From Halichondria panicea (lineage: Eukaryota > Porifera > Demospongiae > Suberitida > Halichondriidae): 32,500 nucleotides of DNA. The notes under the pieces are model-generated. The model did no database searches. It saw nothing but the letters and a program-made list of their open reading frames with translations, and was not told the origin of the DNA. Positions 21,601-30,970 of this stretch are shown here, piece after piece. The first letter of the stretch is position 1. Each line of letters begins with the position of its first letter. A program made the position numbers and the translations under genes. The stretch spans positions 4,362,042 through 4,394,541 of the forward strand of contig NC_087377.1 in NCBI RefSeq assembly GCF_963675165.1, in the 5' to 3' direction.

Positions 21601-24600
21601 TCTCATTGAATATAGCATCATTTAGACTCTCCATTGCCAACCATTTGTACGGCAGTTTGACTCCCTCAGCTTCACCCTGTCTGAAGTATCCTTGCGCATA
21701 CGTGTCCTCGGCCAGACCAAAATCACCAACTTTGACGTCACCATTTGAATCCAACCTACGAGAATTATTATTTCATGAACATTTGCTGACCTATAATGAT
21801 CAAACATGAAATAATTATGTGTAAATCCTCCATATTACGTATACTGTGTGCACTCGTGCAGCATGCAGCAAATAAGATCAGACAAATCAATTCAGTGCCT
21901 CACATGCAGTTCCTGGCAGCCAGATCTCGATGGACAAACTTGTGCCGAGCAAGATACGCCATTCCAAGAGCTATCTGATGACACATCTTCAACAGCAGCT
22001 TCCTCACAGCTAACACCTATAATTATGGTAGCAACAAATAATTTACGAAAACAAAAGATTTGGATCCAAAAAAGCAATCACTAATTTAAACACACCATTT
22101 GATAGACCCTTTCAATAACTACTAAATGCATTGTAATTGGACATTCCTAACTCAAGTTATCCATGCTCAAAGGTATCAACACCATTAATTTTTCAGAAGA
22201 AATGGTATCTCAGTAATAAACTATGTCTCTATATATATAGCTGTGGTCATCCTTGGTATATAGACTATAATAGTACGTGGCTGTATAACAAAAAGGTGGC
22301 CTGCCAATTAACACAAGCATGCTATGCATGGAGACTTTTGGGGTCCATTATAACAGGGCTGTATAGAGGGTGGACTGCTTACAATAACATATATAGGATG
22401 ACCACAACAAAAATGTTTCACTGTACAGTGTCACCACAATAGATACTTCACTGCATATAATTATACTGAACCATAATAACATGCAGGCTTCATCATTCAA
22501 ACTATAATATATATAATTATGATTTACATAGAGTTCAAATATACCTTCTCAGAATCCTCTCCTTCTGCCAACTCTAGCGCAGATCTCTCTTTTTTCAAGT
22601 AGTCTAGTAGACTCCCATTGGTCATATACGGCATCACCATAGAAACACCGGGTCCAGCGTCGAGACACACCCCAATCAGGGGCATGACGTGAGGGTGGTG
22701 GAACTCTTGCATCTTAGTGATCTCACTCACCATGCTCTGTACGTCACTCTGAGTGAACAGACCTGAGGGAGGTGGAGGGGGGTAGACACAAGTGCCTGAA
22801 AGATTCTGAATCAGACAAACGAGTGTTTAACTCATTTGATACTATAGTGCTCATGGGCAAACCCTTTGCTACATTATAGTATAATGATATGGTTATAATT
22901 ATTTCGAGGGTATAAATGTTTGCGGTTTTTGCTGATTTAGAGCAAACAATTATACCCACGAATTGCATGCATGCTTCAAAGGCTGCTATTTCGCAAAAAT
23001 TAAATCCGCAAAAACTTTTACAACGGTCATTCCGTGAAGTTTTATAACGATCCTCTATATAAGAAACTTTTCACATGTAGATCCCATGTATCAACTAGGG
23101 TTTATAATACTAGACAAATATAATAACTAGGAGCATGCAGAGCATGTTTGGGGCGAGCGAGCAATTTTGTTTTTGTTGTACAGTGATTAGGTACAATAAG
23201 AATTATTGTTTTATATGAATCGAATGAAGTAGTATCAGTGATTGTGGATGACCGAGTAGTCTGATGTAGATACGACTTTCCTGTGCCAGCTGTATACCCG
23301 TGACAATTATTGTTACTTTTTGCTGGACCCAAATTACAACAAATTACCGTAAGGCTTTAGTATACTGTCAATGTAAACAATCCAGATTGATAAGTAAGCT
23401 ACTCTGACCTGTTGTAAGCGTGCCTTTGTGGCCTCAAAAGTTTCCATCTGAGCTGGTCTGACATGCATGCCCGGCCGTAGTGTCTGGTCTCTGTGTTATC
23501 CTGTTGAGCTAGCAGGTTTATTGTCTCACTTAAAGTGACCTATGAGTATCCTTGATGAAACATGGCAAGTAAGCTGCTGTGACCTTCTGCAGGCGTGCCT
23601 GTGTGATCTCACGCTCAAAAAGTCCCCATCTGAGCTACTCTGACCTGCTGTAGGCGTGCCTGTAGCCTCAAGAGTCTCTGTGTCTTGTTTGAGCCTTCGT
23701 TGCTGAGTGTTAGCTAGCCGCTCTGGTCCCGGTCCCATGTGCAGCTTTCACGTAAAAGTTGGTAAATGGTCACGTGTACAAAAAACAAATATCGTGCCGA
23801 TACAGACACACACACACACACAGACAAAATTGCTACGTTCCATCACTAGGTTTAAGGGACTCGTTTCGCTCGCCCCAATTATTATATACACTGTTTAAAC
23901 ACGAAATAAAGAAAGAACCAAGAATTCTCTATGATACGCAAATCTTTTTTTTGACAGAACGCAGCATAAATAGATCAGCTACAATTATACCTTTCAGAGT
24001 CTTTAAAGCCACGCCCCTAATGGCAACGTTGTTCCAGTCCATTAGTAGTCCTTTGTACACAATCCCAAAGGCTCCTGGAATAATAGTTCGATCAAATTAA
24101 ACTGACAGAGAACTAATTTTTTGACTCTACAAATAGTTACCTTGACTGACTGCATCTTGCAGTTCAGATTGGAGCTGGGAATTCTCATTGATTCTGGAAC
24201 ATACTTCACGATCTCTCGCATTTGATAATCTGTAGATATAGAGCATAATTGTGATAGTATAGCTACTTAGGAAGTATAGGTATAATTATTATTTATCAAT
24301 TTATCAATTTTTGCTATGTTCAAAAATAGGTGGAGAGTGATATCTATAGAGGGCAAACTGAAGTGTAAAAGGCTTAACCTTGCCTGAAAAGTGTTGGCCC
24401 TCTGTGATGTTTTAAACAAATCGTGCATGTTGAAGAAACACACCGAACGACCATCTTTTGAATGTAAAAATTAACCTTTGAACATTGACTTTGAACGTTG
24501 ACTTCTCAAAACGTCACTGCATGCAGTACTAGCCATTCACTTAAAAATATATCAGGCTAGGAAAGTGCAAACTATTCAATTCTGGTATCATTTTGAATGA

Positions 24601-27600
24601 AGCCAAAGCTCTGCTCTGTCCAATTAAGCAGTAAAAACCAATTTTATATCTTGCAGCGTAAGGACCCTTTTCCTAAACTATCACAATTATATAGTCAGAA
24701 GCAGATGGAGTGTCTTACTACACAGATTCTGTATCGTCTAGCTATGTATCTACAAATCATCCATACAAACTGCTAAGTGCTGCTCATGATACTCACTATT
24801 ATTGTATTAGATCAAACGCGGTATCAGCAACACATGCATGTACAGCACATAGCTTATTACAAAGAAATGTGGTTAAGACGATAGTGAATCTGTGAATATG
24901 TAGTAAGACTCTCCATCCCCTCATCCGCTCCTGTTATAATACATACCCATAAGAGTACTTCGATCAGACAGCTTCCTCATTCTATAAAGAGAGAGATTAA
25001 ATCCAATCAAAAATACACAACACGATTGCCTAAGCTATAATAATAATAGTTAAAATACTGCAGACACTGTTGGGGCACATATTTTACCATTGGCACTGTA
25101 TGTTTCGTCTCGACCTTAAAAAACAGAGACAGTAAATTATTGCCAGTATAGCAACAGCAGCCACAACCACGACGACGATGATGCTGATAATCACTGGGTC
25201 AGACACACCTCCTCCCTCATTGGTTGGCTGCATAGTCGATACTGTTGGGTCTAAACACAGAGGGAAATGATAACTATAATTATGTCAACAGAATTCTGTA
25301 CTGTATAGCTATATACTTATATACGATCCTCCGAAAAAGAGACAATTTGTGGATAATTAAGCAGTGTTCTACATTTTCTACAGCTCCCTTTTTATAATTA
25401 GGACAGTAAATTAACACCAGTTTACTGCATGTAGTTATATAGCTAGTCAATGTGACATTTATGTGGGCTATATAATTGGTAAGGGGAAAGGGAATACTCA
25501 AAAAGTCTAAGAATATAGACTACACTGTACTATGGTACAGTGTAGTCTATATTCTTAGACTTTTATATGCATATGCACACACATATACATATAATGTATA
25601 CACATGCAGGGCTTACCTGTTGTGCACACAGGTTCAGTACCCGTCCAATATTCATCGAAGCATATCCTAGTAGCATCTCCTAGTGAGAGGTTGAATCCAT
25701 CATCACAAGTGCATGTATGTTGCAACAGTTCCATTCGGTCTAGTGCCATTCAAGGGAAAGCCAATGAAACTTAGTGTACCGTTGTCAATTTGAAGCAGGT
25801 CGGAGCAAAAGACTACAATAATGAAAAAATGTGTTTAAACATAAGAGGGTATATATAATAGGAAATGATCACATTAACTATATACTGACACATACAGTAT
25901 AGGAACCTCTGAAAACCAAACAATTTGAAGTCAGTCAGGATATGTTGTGACAGTAGAGTGCCCAAAATGAGTGTACAGAATACCATGCATTCTACTTGCA
26001 TGTTCTTAAAAGTGGTATTTAGCTAGTACAGTGTCCCTTTCTTAATTATCTCATATTCAGTTTGAGTCGTATAAGTTTAGGCTATACTTACTGTTATACC
26101 AAATAATTTTACATACAAATATTCTCATACATAATTATAACCTACTTTCTATATACACAGGTACCGTGCCCGTCCAATTTCCAGTGTCACATATCCTAGT
26201 GGCATTTCCATCCAGTCTGAACCCATTGATACAAGTATATGTTGCAACAGTTCCATTCGGTCTAGTGCCATTAAACACATCTTCCTCCATATTATATTCC
26301 AAGGTACCATTCTCCATTTCAATTTGAGGCAGGTCAAAACAAATAGCTACAATAATAAGTATTAGCAGTTCAGAGGTAAAAACTATATATATAATTATTA
26401 GCCTAGGAAATGACTACAATTTACTGTCACAGTGCATGGCCGGATGTTCACCATGCAGTATTTATTTATATTATATATTATGGCATCTTTACCTGATCGT
26501 AAAAACTACAGATCAAATTGTTCTGCTAACTTCGGTCATTCGCAAAGGTTTTGGCCGTAAAACATAGATGAATGTGAGTTATATATATACATGTATACAG
26601 TCAACGAGCTAGAAACATAAGCTCTATAATTATACGTACGTACCTTGATCGTCTATAATGGTGATGGTGTAAGATCGTCGTGGTAGATAGCAGTTTCCAT
26701 TATCTTCACATTCAACTACAATCTCTAATACTTCAACTGGTTCCGGAATGTCATCATCAATTATGGGCACGATAAATAGAACATTGGGAGCTGAATTACC
26801 AATTCTCCATTCCAAATTATTATTGCCTGTACCTCGGAACAAGCCAGTTGAATTGTAGTCCTCTCCTGCATGATATAATCAATAGAAAAATTTTGTGTAA
26901 AATTAATATTAATTTTGAGCAATGGCGAAACAGAATGAACATCTTGAAAACTTGATCACCCTTTATATATAGGCTTAAGTAGACACTCATCTCTTACCTT
27001 CTGTTGCAGACACATTTCTAGTGACAGCAAAAGCTCTTGTTATTACCGAACGATCCCCTTTTGTTATCATGAACTCCATAACTACTAAACCCATTGTTTC
27101 CATGACAACAAGGTCTTGAGCTTGGATCCATGCCACTGGATGGAGAAAGGAAGTAAGAATATATTGTATTGGGTATAGAACTTACATCCTATTGGTCTCA
27201 TCTCAAATGGTAGAGGGTATGCAAAGAAACCAAAACTGTATGCAAACCCCCAGAATGGTACATCACCAGAAAATTGTATATCAAAGGTTCCTTGGCCTAA
27301 GTGTCCAGTAGCTCCCCGCCCACACACCATTGACTCAAAACAGTCCGACCTACAATTGATGGTAGTGAAACCATCAGACGGAGTCAATACATCTCCATTG
27401 ACTAGTAATTCCTGATCAATGTTTAGTTCCTGGAGGGTATAGCTTAAAAAATCACCTAGTAGACTTGTGAGACTGTACCGAGTCAGATAGGAATCAACAG
27501 GTGGTATATACACCATCGAGTTTATGAAATCAACGTTGTAACTCATGACTGTAACTGGACGTGTTGATTGGACGCTACAAAATGCACGACTATTGTATGG

Positions 27601-30600
27601 TGTTCTACATTCAACGTATTGGCCTCGATTTATAACAGCAGTGAAAAATACCCCAGAACCTGAAAGGGGCACTCTATTATTACTCACAGAGCCTCGCTCA
27701 CATGGGCAGTTGACTTGTATAGAGGCTTCATCACTAACAGAGCCTATTCGAAAGTAATTAGATCCAAATAATTCAAATGGTGCAAGAAAGAAAACATCGC
27801 CGTAAGTTGGGTGTGGTGGAATTTGCTCTACATAATAATGAAAAGCTATAAAGCCACTGAAGACAGACAATGGCTTGTCAAATGTAATGATAGTGCCGGT
27901 CAAATCATCCACACTGCTAAGTAACAGAGTATCAAAACGATTGAAACGTCGTCCATAGATTGCTTCTTCCTCAGACAAGGTACCCGGAGTTGTACGTTGC
28001 ACACTTGGATTCACCCAGGAAGGGTGAGTGTATGGTTGTGATGGTCTAACACGAATAGTTGTGTTATCTTGACAGGGTGTGATGAGAAACTGGCTGTCAT
28101 CATCTTCAGATGAGAATACGAAATATTGGTAGTCTCTTGCCGTTGGAAACTCGACACAATTAATAGCCATGAAGGTACCAGCGGAGATCATAAAACTGCT
28201 AAGAGCATATATTGTGAGCTCATCACTCTGATTATCTGCAGTTAAAATCAATCCCTTTGGTCTATCAACTGCATCATCATTCATTACGACCCTCCCTACT
28301 GATAAGTCTGGTGGTCCAAAGTCTGGTAGACCATTAAAGTCTGCAGCAGCTTGCAATTGAATGATAGTGTATTCCCCCCTCCGAGCTGTGCCAGTACGAG
28401 AGTACAATCCACTGCCAGGTGATGCCTCGTTGAATTCTGTTAGACCAAAATACCTCGTTTCGATAGTGAAATTAGACACATTTTGTTCCGTCGTGATATA
28501 AAGTGTTATTTCAGGTGTACCGAAAAAAAAAATTCTCATAAATGCAAGAGCAAATGTACTACCTCTGGTTGTAGGAGCATTGGAATCTAGAAAAAATAGA
28601 GATATCGTATCACATGACATGACATGAACGTACTCTGACATGTACTGTATTACTAAAATGTTTTGCGAGCATGAAACGTGATTATGCGAACTTGGCAAAA
28701 ATAAAATCGCAAAACTGAATGGTGCATAGTAACGGATCCTTGCCAAAATGCAATAGTTAGACCACACAGGGTTAATTTTCTTCTGATTTGACTCATTCGT
28801 GTTTCACCGGTATGAAGGAATCACTAAAATTGTAGTATAATGGGGCCTATAGACCAGTGATGTAACCAGGGGGTGGCAAAGGGGGCAAATTCCCCCCCCC
28901 TTTTCTGGATCTCTATATACTTACCAGTCTCAGCTATAGCTAGCTAGCAGGCTATATAGCTACGTTCTTTGTGTATCTGTGGGTAATTATTGAATTAACA
29001 GTTACACGCATGCATGTGCCAGAGGAGGTTGGTCACGATTGTTAATTAATCTTCTAATTTTCTTTGTAACCTCCAATTCCTACAGTAAATGCACAGAAGC
29101 CATTGAAAGAACCCCAACCTACCCAACCCGCTGAGTCAGCATTTTTATCTTATTTTGGCATTCTTGAGCGTTTATCTGTCTTGTATTACGTCTCCTGTTA
29201 GCCTATAAGTCGTAGTAGTTTAAAACTATCGTTGCTACACCTGCTATATTAAGACAGGAGTCAAAGAAACAAGGAAAGTGCAGCAACAACTGGAACTTTG
29301 TGACTAATCTTAGTTTCTGGCTTATTACTTCGAGTATGACTATGCTACTCACTTTCTAGTATCACTGAGTATTGTTAGCATCACTTCCTACTAGTATAAG
29401 AGGCTATGATCGTTTGCAGCCTTTTGGCTTAGCTAGGATAGCTACTTTCTCTCAAGTTTCCACGGAATTGGAGGTTACAAAGAAAATTAGAAGATTAATT
29501 AACAATTGTGACCAACCTCCTCTGCGCATGTGCAAACAAATATGGGTGGGGAATTGCAGAAATCTGGGTGTGATTGCATGCTCACATTTGGCCACAAGTA
29601 TGCAATATTGGAATATTGGGTCATGTGGCACTGTATGCATGTGTCTGTTCCAAGAAATGTGTACTATAATTTATATATTATAGTCACGCCAGGAGGTATA
29701 CGAATCAGCGTAGCCAGGATTTATTGAAAGGGGGGGGCAACCTTTTTTCCCCGGGCACCTAGCGGCAGAAAATGTTTGCCCGGAAGTCACACCCCTTTTA
29801 ATTAATTGCGGTTGAATTTCACTTCCTGTCATCAGTATCAGTAGAGGCTAGATTCTAGATGTTATTGTCGAAAGTTGGATATCTTGATACTTGAGAGTTA
29901 GCTCTGTGGCTTAAATTATCCAGAGTTTGAGCAGAGATTGAAGAGCAACTCTGGTTTGAGAGATTATGTGATTCTTGGCCACACAGTGGAAATACAGCCA
30001 TGCTGTTAGTATATAGGGTATAATTATGGTTAAGAGTGCAATATGGGATTATTAATAGCACGAGTTAATTACCGTATAGCGAGTAATTTTCGTGGGGTAA
30101 AAAAATTCGTTCAACTCGAGAAACGGTGGTTTTCGAGAGTAAAAATTTCGTTTAGCCTCGTTGCCTGCCTGCGTTCCTACGTTCCGGTAATCCACGCCTA
30201 TGTTAAAAGTTTGTGGAGGTCAGCCCACGAAAATTACCCGCTATATATATATACGGTAACAAGCAATGTTAAGGCTTCCAATTACAATACGTTCTCATTG
30301 ACAGCGTGCACTTACTCGACAAATATAATTGCACGCTGTCAATGACGACGCATGCAATTACTGGACCAGATGTAATACAGGATTAATTGTACGCTCTCCA
30401 ATCACTAATAGCACATCATAATTATGATTATATCGACATAATAGTTAGACACTGTTTAGGAAGTTTCAACATGATTTAGAAGCTCAAAGGGCTGGTCACA
30501 GTGTAGTATCCTGAATTGATAGAACACTAGCTTCCTCTAACAATAGTAAACATGATCTATATACCTTGATAGACTATAGCTTAATTGCTTTTAGAAGATG

Positions 30601-30970
30601 TACATTCATGTCTAATCATCGATCGGGTTGACAAGCTTAGCTACAATGCGCACTATATATACTCGTACAATAATGATGACAACGTAACATTACATAATTA
30701 TAATTAGGTATAATTATATTCCAAACTATCACAATTGACACCAAAAACACGATGATCGAAAATTGAGAATAGATTTCACATACCAGACTCCAGATTTATA
30801 GATCTAGTGGCTTGTCGTCTTTGTCTGGTTTTACTGCTGCCGGCAAAGGTGCTTGTAATTGAAGCCTCAGCAGTGGGTGCTCCACAGACTGGACAGTTGC
30901 CATCTTGTACTGACTCTTGTATCAGTGCAGACAGAATCACAACACATGCAATAAGCTTAAATATATACAT
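15339..30970 (-). CDS. Receptor tyrosine kinase with IgGFc-binding, Calx-beta and sushi ectodomain (about 16 exons)
   Basis: This is a single-pass membrane receptor predicted to bind an extracellular ligand and phosphorylate tyrosines inside the cell. Domains in order: signal peptide with CPVCG and RQRR; IgGFc-binding-like domain; Calx-beta-like domain; two sushi-like modules; transmembrane helix; kinase with [25 protein letters not shown] and a KTDVWSYGV junction; tail with several tyrosines. Exons read from high to low coordinates: 30970-30784, 28586-27186, 27135-26998, 26865-26644, 26346-26146, 25812-25617, 25250-25088, about 24975-24943, 24229-24141, 24074-23991, 22762-22545, 22016-21904, 21755-21590, 21115-20973, 19768-19617 and 15637-15339. 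Expected protein is about 1260 residues. Phases agree at every junction except across exon 6, which has a 4-bp frameshifting insertion, and exon 8, whose ends are uncertain. The last intron hosts a transposon. The kinase identity is firm; the exact gene model and whether this allele is functional are inferred. Confidence 0.85.
15818..15835. repeat. Left flanking direct repeat (probable target-site duplication)
   Basis: TAATACTAAATGGCTAAT immediately precedes the transposon; the right copy at 19385-19401 lacks one C. Confidence 0.8.
15836..16357 (+). repeat. Left terminal inverted repeat of the transposon
   Basis: Matches the reverse complement of 18856-19384 over its whole length, up to AACACTGTTTG. 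It contains no ORF of its own and probably carries the promoter of the transposase. Confidence 0.9.
16536..18893 (+). pseudogene. DDE-type transposase, one in-frame stop (TGA at 18237-18239)
   Basis: I start at ATG 16536 (ACAATGG, good Kozak context); an in-frame ATG at 16446 adds 30 less likely residues. The N-terminus has [10 protein letters not shown] and, further on, [10 protein letters not shown], a possible zinc-binding module. Around residues 165-190, [20 protein letters not shown] looks like a helix-turn-helix. The catalytic core shows [11 protein letters not shown] (Asp about 429), [18 protein letters not shown] (Asp about 515) and [16 protein letters not shown] (Asp about 556), so a DDD/DDE-like triad is plausible. 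TGA follows KRLAA, and the same frame continues with [18 protein letters not shown] and a C-terminal part with [23 protein letters not shown] and [12 protein letters not shown] that resembles a Tudor/SH3-like fold. I could not assign a named superfamily. The TGA probably arose from CGA. Confidence 0.8.
18856..19384 (-). repeat. Right terminal inverted repeat of the transposon
   Basis: Inverted partner of 15836-16357. The 3' tail of the transposase reading frame (to 18893) runs into it. Confidence 0.9.
19385..19401. repeat. Right flanking direct repeat (probable target-site duplication)
   Basis: TAATACTAAATGGTAAT immediately follows the transposon end GGAATTACCC. Confidence 0.8.
19617..19768 (-). 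CDS. RTK exon 15: end of kinase domain
   Basis: A 152-nt exon encoding [20 protein letters not shown] and [18 protein letters not shown]. CWxxDxxERPSF is the conserved end of the kinase C-lobe. A donor GTAAGC inside CAC A|GT puts it in phase 1; the acceptor of the last exon at 15637 supplies GT to make Ser. Confidence 0.88.
19864..20487 (-). mobile_element. Foldback element copy 3 (-) in an RTK intron
   Basis: Begins TGAAAGCACCGCGCGGATGT, ends with GTATACCTCGCTTGCGCATG and CGAGGCATGATG. The body matches the copy at 7681-8290. It lies between kinase exons 14 and 15. Confidence 0.75.
20484..20875 (-). mobile_element. Foldback element copy 4 (-), shorter, abutting copy 3
   Basis: Begins TGATGAAAGCACCACGGGTG directly after the end of copy 3 and ends TATACCTCGCTTGCACATGC. 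About 200 bp of the internal body are missing. Its end carries a doubled ACCGTAT unit. Confidence 0.7.
20973..21115 (-). CDS. RTK exon 14: kinase C-lobe (WSYGV)
   Basis: A 143-nt exon encoding [39 protein letters not shown] and QNIACSTD. This is the helix F to G region of tyrosine kinases. It leaves in phase 2 at GTTAGT, and the first base of exon 15 completes Met. Confidence 0.92.
21590..21755 (-). CDS. RTK exon 13: DFG and activation segment
   Basis: A 166-nt exon encoding [20 protein letters not shown], then [13 protein letters not shown] and IFNEKTDV. It has the DFG magnesium-binding motif, a candidate activation-loop tyrosine, and a P+1 loop of the tyrosine-kinase type. It ends in phase 0 at GTATGT, and the next exon begins WSYGV. 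Confidence 0.92.
21904..22016 (-). CDS. RTK exon 12: catalytic loop
   Basis: A 113-nt exon encoding [20 protein letters not shown] and RDLAARNC, the HRDLAARN catalytic loop typical of tyrosine kinases. It ends two bases into Met at GTGAGG. Confidence 0.92.
22545..22762 (-). CDS. RTK exon 11: helix C, gatekeeper and hinge
   Basis: A 218-nt exon encoding [36 protein letters not shown], then [24 protein letters not shown] contains the helix C glutamate; [12 protein letters not shown] is the hinge and helix D. It ends in phase 0 at GTATAT, joining VLAVRKLL of the next exon. Confidence 0.88.
23400..23720 (-). repeat. Imperfect tandem repeat in an RTK intron
   Basis: Units with TGACCTGYTGTARGCGTGCC and GTGGCCTCAARAGT recur at about 23406, 23579 and 23640. 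Related text is present at 9650-9760. This lies in the intron between exons 10 and 11. Confidence 0.6.
23991..24074 (-). CDS. RTK exon 10: glycine-rich loop and VALK lysine
   Basis: An 84-nt exon encoding [16 protein letters not shown], then VALKTLKG. It holds the nucleotide-binding loop and the beta-3 lysine of the kinase N-lobe. It leaves in phase 1 at GTATAA, and the next exon starts with GT to complete Gly. Confidence 0.8.
24141..24229 (-). CDS. RTK exon 9: juxtamembrane to start of glycine loop
   Basis: An 89-nt exon encoding [10 protein letters not shown], then [17 protein letters not shown], and ending one base into the Gly of the next exon at a GTAACT donor. Across the junction the loop reads [12 protein letters not shown], so the first glycine of the usual GxGxFGxV is Ser. 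The 5' end depends on the unresolved exon 8. Confidence 0.6.
24943..24975 (-). CDS. RTK exon 8 (tentative): juxtamembrane
   Basis: A small open segment encoding [10 protein letters not shown] lies between the transmembrane and kinase exons. Several acceptors (24981 or 24975) and donors (GTATGT ending at 24947, or GTATTA ending at 24943) are possible. The 24975-24943 choice fits phase on both sides but uses a poor donor. The upstream acceptor at 24981 would create a TGA at the junction with exon 7. Confidence 0.35.
25088..25250 (-). CDS. RTK exon 7: transmembrane helix
   Basis: The exon encodes a Ser/Thr/Gly-rich stalk ([14 protein letters not shown]), a hydrophobic helix of about 25 residues starting [20 protein letters not shown], and a basic stop-transfer stretch (FLRSRRN). 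It enters with two bases completing Asp from exon 6 or exon 5 and leaves in phase 2 at GTAAAA. This places the kinase in the cytoplasm. Confidence 0.75.
25617..25812 (-). CDS. RTK exon 6: sushi-like module 2, frameshifted by a 4-bp CATG insertion
   Basis: The exon is similar to exon 5: [25 protein letters not shown], then after a frame change [28 protein letters not shown]. It is 196 nt, whereas 192 nt would keep phase 1 at both ends. The extra four bases are GCAT/CATG at about 25712-25715, between the ATY and the TC codons, judged against exon 5. Read straight through, translation stops six codons later. The acceptor and the GTAAGC donor are intact, and the 3' part joins the transmembrane exon in phase. 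Confidence 0.65.
26146..26346 (-). CDS. RTK exon 5: sushi-like module 1, last cysteine missing
   Basis: A 201-nt exon, phase 1 at both ends. It encodes [15 protein letters not shown], then [18 protein letters not shown], then [17 protein letters not shown]. This is the C...C...C...W.G..P.C plan of a sushi (CCP) module, but the closing cysteine is replaced by Tyr (TAT); the paired exon 6 has PVC at this place. Several N-x-T glycosylation sites are present. The disulfide pattern of this module would be incomplete. Confidence 0.65.
26644..26865 (-). CDS. RTK exon 4: second half of Calx-beta-like domain
   Basis: A 222-nt exon, phase 1 at both ends. It encodes [22 protein letters not shown], then [20 protein letters not shown] and ends [10 protein letters not shown]. 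The acidic IxDDxxxEPxExxxI and TITIIDD signatures are the calcium-binding core of Calx-beta domains. A CNC pair in CEDNGNC may form a loop disulfide. The donor is GTACGT. Confidence 0.75.
26998..27135 (-). CDS. RTK exon 3: first half of Calx-beta-like domain
   Basis: A 138-nt exon, phase 1 at both ends, with a CCAG acceptor and a GTAAGA donor. The translation includes [26 protein letters not shown] and [10 protein letters not shown] and continues in frame into EDYNSTG of exon 4. The pattern of METMG followed by a beta strand, then ATEGEDY, is the first half of a Calx-beta fold. The homologous exon in gene A (1921-2058) has the same length. Confidence 0.7.
27186..28586 (-). CDS. RTK exon 2: IgGFc-binding-protein-like N-terminal domain
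   Basis: A 1401-nt open exon of about 467 residues, phase 1 at both ends, bounded by a TTTTTTCTAG acceptor and a GTAAGT donor. It contains the pattern of the IgGFc-binding N-terminal family: [14 protein letters not shown], then [20 protein letters not shown], then [18 protein letters not shown], then [16 protein letters not shown], and later [29 protein letters not shown] and VNCPC. The family is found in large secreted and adhesive proteins such as FCGBP. Ligand unknown. A run of ten A/T near 28522-28531 encodes three Phe and is in frame. Confidence 0.8.
29019..29524. mobile_element. Nonautonomous element with ~60-bp inverted repeats
   Basis: 29019-29079 (CCAGAGGAGGTTGGTCACGA onward to CTCCAATTCC) is matched in inverted form by 29464-29524. 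The interior of about 385 bp has no recognisable ORF. The ends share CAGAGGAGGT with the hairpin at 5439-5573, which may indicate a related family. Confidence 0.7.
30022..30063 (-). repeat. Inverted 3'-end fragment of the CCHC/endonuclease retrotransposon
   Basis: The reverse complement matches 7480-7515 (TGCTATTAATCCCATATTGC then ACTCTTA). Confidence 0.65.
30069..30258. mobile_element. MITE with TTACCGTATA termini
   Basis: Left end TTACCGTATAGCGAGTAATT then TTCGTGGG; the right end is its inverse (CCCACGAAAATTACCCGCTA then TATATATATACGGTAA), where a TA run has expanded by about 8 bp. A related element with GGGGAATTTTCGTGAGG and AAATTTCCCGCGATACGTA ends lies at about 31301-31506. Confidence 0.7.
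30297..30341. repeat. Short hairpin
   Basis: CATTGACAGCGTGCA pairs with TGCACGCTGTCAATG. The flank GACGACGCATGCAATTACTG resembles the hairpins at 5888-5940 and 6165-6205. Confidence 0.7.
30784..30970 (-). CDS. RTK exon 1: signal peptide and cysteine/furin-like segment
   Basis: The exon begins with ATG at 30970-30968 and encodes a hydrophobic leader ([13 protein letters not shown]), then CPVCG, then KTRQRRQ, which resembles a furin cleavage site. It is 187 nt and ends in phase 1 at a GTATGT donor. Joining to the AT of exon 2 makes GAT (Asp). The homologous exon at 10324-10138 is also exactly 187 nt despite internal codon gains and losses, which supports real coding constraint. Confidence 0.75.

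Larger units (their letters stand above)
28587..30783. other. First intron of the RTK, repeat-rich
   Basis: It separates the signal-peptide exon from the IgGFc exon. It includes a C run at 28894-28903 and a G run at 29731-29738, a TIR element at 29019-29524, an inverted 3' end of the CCHC/endonuclease retrotransposon at 30022-30063, a MITE at 30069-30258 and a hairpin at 30297-30341. No exon is seen. Confidence 0.6.
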
